Translations under genes and position numbers: made by a program
The notes under the pieces: model-generated
What the model saw: the letters and a program-made list of their open reading frames with translations, nothing else
Database searches by the model: none
What the model was told of the DNA's origin: nothing
Part shown: piece after piece, positions 17,036-23,679 of the stretch
Position numbering within the stretch: position 1 is the stretch's first letter
Layout: each line of letters starts with the position of its first letter
Assembly (NCBI RefSeq): GCF_900116295.1
Contig: NZ_FPAF01000015.1
Span: 1 to 64,000 of the forward strand
Reading direction: 5' to 3'
From: Bacillus sp. 103mf
GTDB lineage: Bacteria; Bacillota; Bacilli; Bacillales; Bacillaceae_G
DNA: 64,000 nt

Positions 17036-17313
17036 ATAAAGTGAAACTTCCATCAGTGGGGGTTTTTTCATCCCCCACTGATGGTTAGCCCGCCCAATCG
17101 GGCTTTTACGGGCAGTTATCCCCCACCTATCTTCTTTAGAAAAGCGAAAGTGACTCGTTCAGAATGTGAGGGTGATGGAGCTTCTGACGTAGAGGTGTTT
17201 TTTACCTCTTAGGAAGAAGCGAAGCCACCGAACATTCTAGCCACTGGAGCTGGACAACGATTCTCTCTCAATCTTGAGGTGGGGGTCTTACTGCCCACGA
17301 ATAGCGGGATAAA
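17036..17313 (+). repeat. Composite family A repeat with nested family C element
   Basis: This complete composite is bounded by ATAAA direct repeats (17036-17040 and 17309-17313). The order is a hairpin (CCATCAGTGGGGG / CCCCCACTGATGG), a second hairpin (GCCCGCCCAATCGGGC), a long stem arm (ACGGGCAGTTATCCCCCACCT), the C element (~17135-17257), and the returning arm (AGGTGGGGGTCTTACTGCCC). C therefore occupies the loop of the outer A stem. It is about 80% alike to the composite at 19596 by eye. Confidence 0.85.
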
Positions 17314-17330
17314 ATCATAAAGTAAAGCTT

Positions 17331-17475
17331 TCATGTTCGTTCTTCGACGGCTACTTATCTTCGTGAAATTGTCCGTGCTTTAACAGATGTCGCACACGAA
17401 TATGAGTTACCTTACACGAAGGACCGAATTTTGTTGAATCACTTTGTGCCCGCATCCAATAACTTGTATCGGTGA
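17331..17475 (+). pseudogene. Unidentified 3' gene fragment
   Basis: An open stretch of about 48 codons ends in TGA at 17473-17475. Its translation looks like real protein (TYLREIVRALTDVAHEYEL, then LPYTKDRILLNHFVPASNN). There is no start codon with a ribosome site, and the frame begins at a stop just after the composite repeat. It is best read as the last part of a gene whose 5' part was lost, possibly at repeat insertion. I cannot name the family. Confidence 0.5.
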
Positions 17476-17542
17476 TTTTAATATCGAAATATACAAAGGC
17501 CGCCGAGACCTTCCTGGCAGCCTTTACAACGTACGGTTTTCT

Positions 17543-18097
17543 TTATTTCCCTTTTTCCTTCTCTTTTTTTAGATCCGAAGCCTTTTTCACAATCACACCG
17601 CATACAATACGTTTCCCAGAATTTCCTGCTGGCTGTGTCATCCCATCGTCTGCATTTTCCGTAATGATAAGCGATGCACCGTCTTTTCTATTCATTGTTG
17701 TTTTGCCTTCTTTTAAAGCCACTTGCGGTGCCGTAATATCTACCTTAATCTTCCCTTCGCCATCCGCAATCACATTCGGCAAATCTCCATTTTCAAATCC
17801 TTTTGGATGTAATAACCCATGCTTCTTTTTATTTGGATTAAAATGATCCCCAGCAGAAATAAAGTCCGGTGCTTGACATTGCCCTACTTCATGAATATGT
17901 ACTCCGTGTACACCAGGTGTAAGCCCCTCTGCTTTAATCGAAATCTTTACTCCGCTTGATTGCTGGGCAACCTTCGCCGTTCCTACTTGATCTCCAGAAG
18001 CATTATACAGCTTCACTTCTATTTCTTTCGGGTTCTCTTTCGCACATCCAGCAAAGAGGATAGCTGCAAAACATCCCAATACGAGTTGCTTTTTCAT
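17543..18097 (-). CDS. sodC: Cu/Zn superoxide dismutase-like lipoprotein (SodC/YojM type), one Cu ligand missing
   Basis: A 184-residue protein with a lipobox (FAGC, Cys 18) and a SodC domain. Visible ligands are the Cu pair H67 and H69 (HGVHIHEVGQC), bridging H85 (SAGDHFNP), and zinc residues H93/H97 and D105 (HGLLHPKGFENGDLPN). The disulfide cysteines are C74 and C166. The fourth Cu histidine, expected in a SLIIH-type strand, is T146 (SLIITENADD). The B. subtilis homologue YojM is also known to lack Cu ligands. ATG 18097 has GGAGGG seven bases upstream. The C-terminal tail is Lys/Glu-rich. Confidence 0.87.
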   Translation of the reverse strand: MKKQLVLGCFAAILFAGCAKENPKEIEVKLYNASGDQVGTAKVAQQSSGVKISIKAEGLTPGVHGVHIHEVGQCQAPDFISAGDHFNPNKKKHGLLHPKGFENGDLPNVIADGEGKIKVDITAPQVALKEGKTTMNRKDGASLIITENADDGMTQPAGNSGKRIVCGVIVKKASDLKKEKEKGK

Positions 18098-18230
18098 CCA
18101 TGTTCCCTCCAAACTCATTCTGTTTTTATATTGTCCGAGCCTAGAAGGAAACATACAAAAACTCCTGCACGAAAGCCGACAATTCTCGAAGAAAAGACGT
18201 CTCTAATCGCCAGGTTCGTCTAGCTAATGT

Positions 18231-18401
18231 TTACCGTTTTTCCATAATCCGTTTTTCCATCTCTTTCAAATTTTCCGCTTCTCTTTCTGATGATTTAATA
18301 AACATACGCCACGTAGCAATTGCTCCGATTATAAATAGTACACATACAATGGCAGGTATAATATATTCTGTCTTATCTTCCGGAAAGTATAAAGGCATCA
18401 T
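18231..18401 (-). CDS. Small single-helix membrane protein
   Basis: A 56-codon frame (MMPLYFPEDKTEYIIPAIVC...) with one hydrophobic helix at about 14-30 and a highly charged C-terminal half (ERE, KEMEKRIMEKR). A ribosome site AAAGGAGTG lies nine bases before the double ATG at 18401. The composition and the ribosome site argue that it is translated. The function is unknown. It sits alone between the sodC-like gene and divergent kapB. Confidence 0.65.
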   Translation of the reverse strand: MMPLYFPEDKTEYIIPAIVCVLFIIGAIATWRMFIKSSEREAENLKEMEKRIMEKR

Positions 18402-18528
18402 AACTGTTCACTCCTTTGTTCATTTCCTTGCTACAATTGATTATACAGAAATTTCAGTCTAAATAAAACTTCCTTTCTTCTTTGACTCATTCTCTTCCAT
18501 TGCTTACTATGAAAAAGGGGTGAAAAAT

Positions 18529-18912
18529 ATGAATGAAACATTCCAAATTGGCGATGTTGTAACAGGTATTTATAAAACAGGTAAATACATTGGGGAAGTC
18601 ACAAACGTTCGTCCGCAGCATTATCTTGTAAAAGTGCTCGCTGTTGTAAAACATCCTATGCAAGGCGACCTGCATAATGTAAAACAAGCTGATGTACCTT
18701 TTTTCCATGAACGCCGCGCCTTAGCATTTCGCGAACAAACGAATATCCCGCAACCAATGGTGAAACGCTATGAAGGCGATGTGCCAGATTATAAGGAATC
18801 ACTGCAAAAAGCATTAACAGAGCAAATAAGGCAATTACAAGAAGACGACACGCCATTCGCGCAGCGCAGCTTACAAATGCTAGAGCAGTTAAAGCATGAT
18901 TATCAATTGTAA
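18529..18912 (+). CDS. kapB: Kinase-associated protein B (KapB)
   Basis: A 127-residue protein matching KapB in length and pattern (IGDVVTGIYKTGKYIGEV, RPQHYLVKVLAVVKHPMQGDL, then a helical C-terminus). In B. subtilis KapB is required for KinB signalling into the sporulation phosphorelay and is encoded right after kinB. ATG 18529 has AAAGGGGTG upstream; a GTG at 18520 overlaps that site. Here the upstream neighbour is not kinB, which makes KapB's partner an open question. Confidence 0.88.
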   Translation: MNETFQIGDVVTGIYKTGKYIGEVTNVRPQHYLVKVLAVVKHPMQGDLHNVKQADVPFFHERRALAFREQTNIPQPMVKRYEGDVPDYKESLQKALTEQIRQLQEDDTPFAQRSLQMLEQLKHDYQL

Positions 18913-18921
18913 AAACAACAA

Positions 18922-18959
18922 AACGACCAAATTACAATTAAAATTGTAATTTGGTCGTT
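18922..18959. terminator. Bidirectional terminator between kapB and kapD
   Basis: Perfect 18-base arms (AACGACCAAATTACAATT and complement) with a 2-base gap, between the two convergent genes. Confidence 0.88.
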
Positions 18960-19581
18960 ATTGTGCACTCACTCTTTTTAATACTTTTGAAAAGTCTACA
19001 AGCTCACCAAGTGTCGGAGGAGCTGGTTTTACTAAGTATTGCTTATCTTTCTCAACAAGTTTAAAAATATTATATGTCGTCATCGCATCGTCTAACGCAC
19101 AGTGATGCTTACCTGTCCCGACCTTTCCGTATGCCTCAATTGCTTTCCATAATCCAGTTTGGTTGCGCTCTCCAAAAAAACGCTTATACTCTAATGATAA
19201 GTCACGACATTGTCCTGCAAATGGATAAGGAATATTAGCTACTTTGCAATTATTCTTCAGCACTTTCATATCCATATTTCCCCACGTCACAACCGTTGTA
19301 TTGCAACGTTTTTCATAGCTTGCTAGTCGTTCAACAAGCATCGCAAATGAAATTCCATTGTCCACCGCTTCTTGCTGAATTCCTAAAAATGTTTTGCACC
19401 GTTCTGTTAATACCGAAAAAGTTGCTGGTTTTACATAAGAAGAATACGTATCAACTACAACATGATTCACAACCGAGACAATTCCGACTTCAATAATTTC
19501 CGGAAAAAACCCTTTTGGTTTTTTGCGATTTTGAGGCATCGTGAACTCAAAATCTAAAAATAAAAGTTGTTGTTCATCCAT
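18958..19581 (-). CDS. kapD: DEDDh 3'-5' exonuclease KapD
   Basis: A 207-residue exonuclease-fold protein. The DEDDh residues are visible: D and E in LFLDFEFTMP, D in TWGNMDMKVL, and H and D in HHCALDDAMTTYNI. In B. subtilis KapD inhibits the KinA route into sporulation. The ribosome site AAGGAAGGGATC lies directly before the ATG, and only a few bases further upstream a 278-base composite repeat begins, so the native promoter has been displaced or replaced. It keeps its place next to kapB. Confidence 0.88.
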   Translation of the reverse strand: MDEQQLLFLDFEFTMPQNRKKPKGFFPEIIEVGIVSVVNHVVVDTYSSYVKPATFSVLTERCKTFLGIQQEAVDNGISFAMLVERLASYEKRCNTTVVTWGNMDMKVLKNNCKVANIPYPFAGQCRDLSLEYKRFFGERNQTGLWKAIEAYGKVGTGKHHCALDDAMTTYNIFKLVEKDKQYLVKPAPPTLGELVDFSKVLKRVSAQ

Positions 19582-19595
19582 ACGATCCCTTCCTT

Positions 19596-19873
19596 ATAAA
19601 GTGAAACTTCCATCAGTGGGATCTCCTTCATCCCCCACTGATGGTTAGCCCGCTCAATCGGGTATTAACGGGCACTTATCCCCCACCTATCTTCTTTAAA
19701 AAAGCGGAAGCGGCTCGTTCAGAATCGCAGGACGCCCACGCCCCTGACAAAGAAGCGCTTTTTGCCTCGTCCAAGGGGGCGAAACGACCGGAGATTCTAG
19801 CCGCTAGAGCTGGACAACTTTTCTCTCCAAATCTTGAGGTGGGGGTCTTACTGCCCGCAAGTAGCCGGATAAA
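19596..19873 (+). repeat. Composite family A repeat with nested family C element, upstream of kapD
   Basis: It is bounded by ATAAA at 19596-19600 and 19869-19873. Same order as the composite at 17036: left hairpin, second stem, inner arm, C element (~19697-19817), returning arm, right end. The C part is diverged (GCAGGACGCCCACGCCCCTG). The element starts 15 bases from the kapD start codon, inside its 5' leader. Confidence 0.85.
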
Positions 19874-20088
19874 CTCTTCCATATTCATCCAGTATACTAT
19901 AACAAATAACGACGAACACTTTTCAACTTACGAATTTTAATGTAACGACGTAACCCAAATGAAAATTTCTCTTCATACATTCCATGAGATGTATCTTATA
20001 TATATGTCAAATAGCAGCAAATATTTGCAAAAACAAGAAAATAGCTTAATTCATTTTTGCAGAAAATATGACAAAACTGGGGCTTTCA

Positions 20089-20118
20089 TTTACAGCATAC
20101 ATTTTTCTACTTTATAAT
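20089..20118 (+). promoter_or_regulatory. Promoter of the ArsB/NhaD-type transporter gene
   Basis: TTTACA (20089-20094), an 18-base spacer and TATAAT (20113-20118), about 70 bases before the TTG start codon. I see nothing else in the 19874-20188 gap. Confidence 0.55.
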
Positions 20119-20188
20119 GACTTTAATTGTGTTTATTTCGCAATTGTATCAAATACTAAGAAAAAACTACTGAGAGGAGATGAGATTT

Positions 20189-21514
20189 TTGCACGAAACA
20201 ACACAAGAAATTGCAAACTGGCAATACTATTTTGCAATTGTTGTCTTTTTAGTTACATATGCCATTATCATTTCTGAAAAAATTAATCGTGCTGTCATCG
20301 CGCTGCTCGGTGCAGCCTTAATGGTCATTGTAGGCGTTGTTGATTTACATAACGCTTTTACAAAGCATATTGAATGGGGAACGATTACCTTACTTATTGG
20401 TATGATGATTTTAGTTAACATTACAAGTAAGTCGGGAGTCTTTCAGTACGTTGCGATTAAATCCGCTAAAAAAGCAAAAGGAAATCCAATTCGCATTTTA
20501 ATTATTCTTTCCTTACTAACTGCAGTTGGTTCTGCTTTTTTAGACAACGTGACAACTGTTCTTCTCGTTGTACCAGTTACACTATCTATCACACGTATTT
20601 TACAAGTTAATCCTGTTCCGTATTTACTATCAGAAATTATTTTTTCAAATATCGGTGGAACAGCTACACTTATCGGTGACCCGCCAAACATTATGATTGG
20701 CTCATCAAATAAGCATTTAGATTTTAATGCCTTTTTAGTGAACTTAGCTCCAATTGTAATCATTATTATCGCTGTAACAGCGGTTATGTTGTACTTCACA
20801 TACAGGAAACAATTGGTAGCTGACCCGATTCAAATAAAAAAACTAATGAGTTTAAATGAAAAGCAATATATTAAAGATCCAGTGCTCATGAAAAAATCAT
20901 TAACGGTACTTGGCCTTACAATCGTCGGCTTTATGACACACTCTATTTTTCACATTGATGCAGCAGTTATCGCCTTAACAGGAGCAACTGTATTAATGTT
21001 AATCGGCGTGAAAGAACATGAAATTGAAGATGTATTTGCGCATGTAGAATGGGTTACTATTTTCTTCTTTGCTGGTTTATTCGTCCTTGTTGGCGGCCTG
21101 ATTGATATCGGTTTAATTAAGTCGTTAGCACAGCAAGTATTAAATGTAACTGGCGGTGACATTTCCTTCGCTTCTGTACTTATTTTATGGGTATCAGGTA
21201 TCGCTTCTGCAACGATTGACAACATCCCATTCGTTGCAACAATGATTCCACTTATTAACGATATGACAGTCGGACTTGGCTTAACACCAGCTGATGCACA
21301 AGTTGATGTACTTTGGTGGGCATTAGCACTTGGTGCTTGTTTAGGAGGAAACGGAACATTAATCGGGGCATCTGCAAACGTAATTGTTGCAGGTATCGCA
21401 AACCGCGAAGGGCATGGCTTTAGCTATATGGAATTCTTAAAAGTCGGCTTCCCAATTACAATTGTTTCATTAATCATTTCGAACATTTATATTTATTTAC
21501 GTTACTTAATGTAA
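20189..21514 (+). CDS. ArsB/NhaD (SLC13-type) ion transporter
   Basis: A 441-residue integral membrane protein with about eleven helices in two homologous halves. Each half carries a DNVTT/DNIPF-type motif (FLDNVTTVLLVVPV and TIDNIPFVATMIPL) and a glycine-rich segment (IGGTATLIGDPPN and LGGNGTLIGASAN), typical of the ion transporter superfamily. The cargo (arsenite, Na+/H+ exchange or a dicarboxylate) cannot be told. I prefer TTG 20189 because GAGAGGAG is nine bases upstream; the in-frame ATG at 20180 touches that site. A family A repeat follows the stop codon directly. Confidence 0.85.
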   Translation: MHETTQEIANWQYYFAIVVFLVTYAIIISEKINRAVIALLGAALMVIVGVVDLHNAFTKHIEWGTITLLIGMMILVNITSKSGVFQYVAIKSAKKAKGNPIRILIILSLLTAVGSAFLDNVTTVLLVVPVTLSITRILQVNPVPYLLSEIIFSNIGGTATLIGDPPNIMIGSSNKHLDFNAFLVNLAPIVIIIIAVTAVMLYFTYRKQLVADPIQIKKLMSLNEKQYIKDPVLMKKSLTVLGLTIVGFMTHSIFHIDAAVIALTGATVLMLIGVKEHEIEDVFAHVEWVTIFFFAGLFVLVGGLIDIGLIKSLAQQVLNVTGGDISFASVLILWVSGIASATIDNIPFVATMIPLINDMTVGLGLTPADAQVDVLWWALALGACLGGNGTLIGASANVIVAGIANREGHGFSYMEFLKVGFPITIVSLIISNIYIYLRYLM

Positions 21515-21611
21515 ATAAAGTGAAACTTCCATCAGTGGGGGTTTTCTTCATCCCCCACTGATGGTTAGTTGAACCAATCGGGGTCTTACTGCCCTAAAGT
21601 AGCGGGATAAA
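21515..21611 (+). repeat. Family A (bcr1-like) repeat, 97 bases
   Basis: It is bounded by ATAAA at 21515-21519 and 21607-21611. It contains the left hairpin CCATCAGTGGGGG / CCCCCACTGATGG and the right part GGGGTCTTACTGCCC...GCGGG. There is no C insert. It starts one base after the transporter stop codon and lies next to family B copy 3. Confidence 0.88.
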
Positions 21612-21623
21612 TGCAAATTAAAA

Positions 21624-21796
21624 ACCAACATGAACCCTTTCTTTTTAAGTGGACAAGAGCTTCTGGCCATGCATAGAAGCGGTCAGATCCTTATCCTGCC
21701 CCATGCGTCGTTAAAACAAAGAGAGAAAATGAGTGAAGATCACTTTTTGTTTTGCATGGCAGCGACGTATCTGCCGAAAAATCAAAATGGATTTAT
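21624..21796 (-). repeat. Family B repeat, copy 3 (inverted)
   Basis: Reading the minus strand gives the B landmarks: TATAAATCCATTTTGATTTT, ATGCAAAACAAAAAGTG, CATGGGGCAGGATAAGGATC, TGACCGCTTCTATGCATGGC, and AAAGAAAGGGTTCATGTTGG. It abuts the family A copy. Confidence 0.7.
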
Positions 21797-21803
21797 AAAT
21801 AAA

Positions 21804-21836
21804 AAAAAACGGAAGGAATCCCCTTCCGTTTTTTCA
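21804..21836. terminator. Terminator after the 21842 membrane-protein gene
   Basis: Thirteen-base arms (AAAAAACGGAAGG / CCTTCCGTTTTTT) with a 5-base loop, flanked by A and T runs. It can end the minus-strand gene at 21842 and also reads as a terminator on the plus strand. Confidence 0.85.
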
Positions 21837-21841
21837 TTCTC

Positions 21842-22330
21842 TCAATATCTCGGTTCATTATTTCGAATCACAAATAAATGGATTGGAAGGAAAATAGAAC
21901 ATGTAATAACGTGTAGAACTGTATATAGTACTGCATTTGTTGTGTATCTTTCAAACAATAAATAAATAACATAAATTCCCAATACAAACAACAGAATTGA
22001 CGATACAACATTTAAAAACGGAATCCATCCGATAATAAAGCAAGCAACATATACACCAACTAACTTCCAACCTGATTGCGGCTGCATAAATTGCGGAAAT
22101 TTCTTTCCAATTAAATCTCCCCATGTTTTACAATTTAAAAATGGAATAAATGCAAAGAAAGCATCTTCCAATCCATCTGCTTTTGCCATATGATACAAAG
22201 CAAATGCCGTTAACAAATACGCCACCAGAGCCCAAACTAAAAAGATAATAACAAAAATAAGTCCTAACGCTAAAAACCAGGCTATAATCCCATCATTCGG
22301 TACACCGTCTATTACAATTTGACTCTCCAT
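21842..22330 (-). CDS. Multi-helix membrane protein of unknown function
   Basis: A 162-residue protein with four hydrophobic helices (about 15-45, 85-108, 110-130, 138-155) and a conserved-looking loop GLEDAFFAFIPFLNCKTWGDLIGK. That loop resembles the AFIP-type motif of small DUF5684-like membrane proteins, in which it precedes a Trp/Gly segment. GGGGGTATTAGG precedes the ATG. It is a single-gene unit. The function is unknown. Confidence 0.75.
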   Translation of the reverse strand: MESQIVIDGVPNDGIIAWFLALGLIFVIIFLVWALVAYLLTAFALYHMAKADGLEDAFFAFIPFLNCKTWGDLIGKKFPQFMQPQSGWKLVGVYVACFIIGWIPFLNVVSSILLFVLGIYVIYLLFERYTTNAVLYTVLHVITCSIFLPIHLFVIRNNEPRY

Positions 22331-22468
22331 CCTAATACCCCCTTCTGTCTTAGTTCCATTCTTTTTCTATATATTCGTCACGAAAAGTATTAAGAAGTGG
22401 ATAAAAAAATTTTTATCTTTACCAAAAAGCGGTACACTTAAATAAAAAAACGAATAAGGAGTGAAAAT

Positions 22469-23152
22469 ATGCACCCTTTCACTGAAAGCTTACAAAAACA
22501 CTTTGAAGCACATCGAAACCGTGAAAAAGCAGAACCAATGGAACGTTATATGAAAAAACACTTTCCCTTTCTCGGCATTCAAACACCAGAGCGAAAGCAA
22601 TTGTTCCGTGAAGTACTGCAAAGCGCTGAAGCACCGAAAGTAGCAGACCTTCCCGTTATTATCCGCGAACTTTGGGCACTGCCAGAACGAGAATTTCAAA
22701 TGCTCGCTTTAACTCTACTAGATAAATATCGAAAGCACTTAGATGAAACGCATATCCCACTTTTAGAAGAGCTCATTACAACAAAATCATGGTGGGATTC
22801 TGTAGATATGCTCGCAAGCCATTTTATCGGCCTTATCTTAGCAGCGCATCCACACTTAGTCGAAGTGTATGTGCAAAAATGGATGGCATCTCACAATATG
22901 TGGCTGCAAAGAACATGCCTTTTATTTCAACTCAAGTATAAAGAAAAAACAGATACGAAACTTCTCTTCTCGTTAATCGAACAGCTCAGTCACTCTAAAG
23001 AATTTTTCATCCAGAAAGCAATCGGCTGGGTACTTCGTGAATACGCAAAAACAAATCCTCAAGCTGTTTGGGAATTCGTACAAACGCATGACCTCGCACC
23101 GCTTAGTAAGCGTGAAGCAATTAAACATATTAAAACTGTATTTGTACAATAA
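22469..23152 (+). CDS. alkD: AlkD-family DNA alkylation repair glycosylase
   Basis: A 227-residue all-helical HEAT-like repeat protein that excises bulky and cationic alkylated purines without base flipping. The residues known to matter in B. cereus AlkD line up: W109 and D113 in SWWDSVDM, and R148 in WLQRTC. The N- and C-terminal blocks (MHPF...YMKKHFPFLGIQTPER; AIGWVLREYAKTNP; LSKREAIKHIK) are nearly the same as the B. cereus protein, but the middle (~45-62 and ~114-130) differs a good deal. The C-terminus is about ten residues shorter. ATG has AAGGAGTG eight bases upstream. Confidence 0.92.
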   Translation: MHPFTESLQKHFEAHRNREKAEPMERYMKKHFPFLGIQTPERKQLFREVLQSAEAPKVADLPVIIRELWALPEREFQMLALTLLDKYRKHLDETHIPLLEELITTKSWWDSVDMLASHFIGLILAAHPHLVEVYVQKWMASHNMWLQRTCLLFQLKYKEKTDTKLLFSLIEQLSHSKEFFIQKAIGWVLREYAKTNPQAVWEFVQTHDLAPLSKREAIKHIKTVFVQ

Positions 23153-23212
23153 GTTTTGGGCTATACTACATAACAGACACTGCATGGACTAAGCAAAACA
23201 CACGTATCTCTA

Positions 23213-23241
23213 TTGTGAATTAGAAAAGAACATGATAGAAT
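23213..23241 (+). promoter_or_regulatory. Promoter of the glyQS T-box leader
   Basis: TTGTGA (23213-23218), a 17-base spacer and TAGAAT (23236-23241), placed just upstream of the T-box RNA. Confidence 0.6.
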
Positions 23242-23248
23242 ATGGTCA

Positions 23249-23462
23249 TCTATTTTTTAAATATGGTAGCGATGAAGGATAAATAAGTACTTGCAAAAAA
23301 GAAGCGATTCAGGGATGGTGCAAGCCTGAAACTGCAAGGAAACAGGCAGTCCCGAGCAATACAGTATAAAGTGGACATACACAGTTGTGTGTCAACTAGG
23401 GTGGAACCGCGGGCAAACGCTCGTCCCTAGGCAAATAAGCCTTGGGATGAGCGTTTTTTTTA
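23249..23462 (+). promoter_or_regulatory. T-box riboswitch (tRNA-Gly sensing, by context)
   Basis: It contains the diagnostic T-box sequence AGGGTGGAACCGCG (23398-23411), which pairs with the uncharged tRNA acceptor end. An intrinsic terminator follows (GCTCGTCCC...GGGATGAGC plus eight T, ~23418-23462) which can refold with the T-box as antiterminator. Upstream AGCGATGAAGGATAAAT is stem I-like. The tRNA is inferred from the downstream glyQS gene; I could not place the specifier codon with confidence. Confidence 0.9.
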
Positions 23463-23463
23463 T

Positions 23464-23612
23464 TGAAAAGCGAAAGCGGCTCGCTCAGAATATGAGGGGG
23501 ATGGAGCTCCTGACGCAGAGGTGCTCTTTACCTCGCAGGAAGGCGCGAAGCCACCGAATATTCTAGCCGCTGGAGCTGGATCTATTGAAAAGCGGCAGCG
23601 GCTCGCTCATCT
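23464..23612 (+). repeat. Family C repeat inserted in the glyQS leader
   Basis: A stand-alone C element (GAAAAGCGAAAGCGGCTCGC to CTAGCCGCTGGAGCTGGA, 23464-23580) is followed by a second, truncated C start (TCTATTGAAAAGCGGCAGCG, 23581-23612). It lies between the T-box terminator and the glyQS ribosome site, so every read-through transcript carries it. Confidence 0.8.
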
Positions 23613-23679
23613 AATCGCTTCTCCAAGTACTACACCACCTTTCATCGCCAATACGTTATCTTTTAAGGAGGAATTGGAA

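Noticed and set aside
16764-17313. Possible CRISPR array suggested by repeated blocks
   Set aside because: Only two long, unevenly spaced composite repeats with internal hairpins; no regular short repeat-spacer pattern and no cas genes.
23521-23679. N-terminal extension of the glyQS frame
   Set aside because: The extra codons translate the family C repeat; ATG 23680 has a consensus ribosome site and gives the normal protein start.
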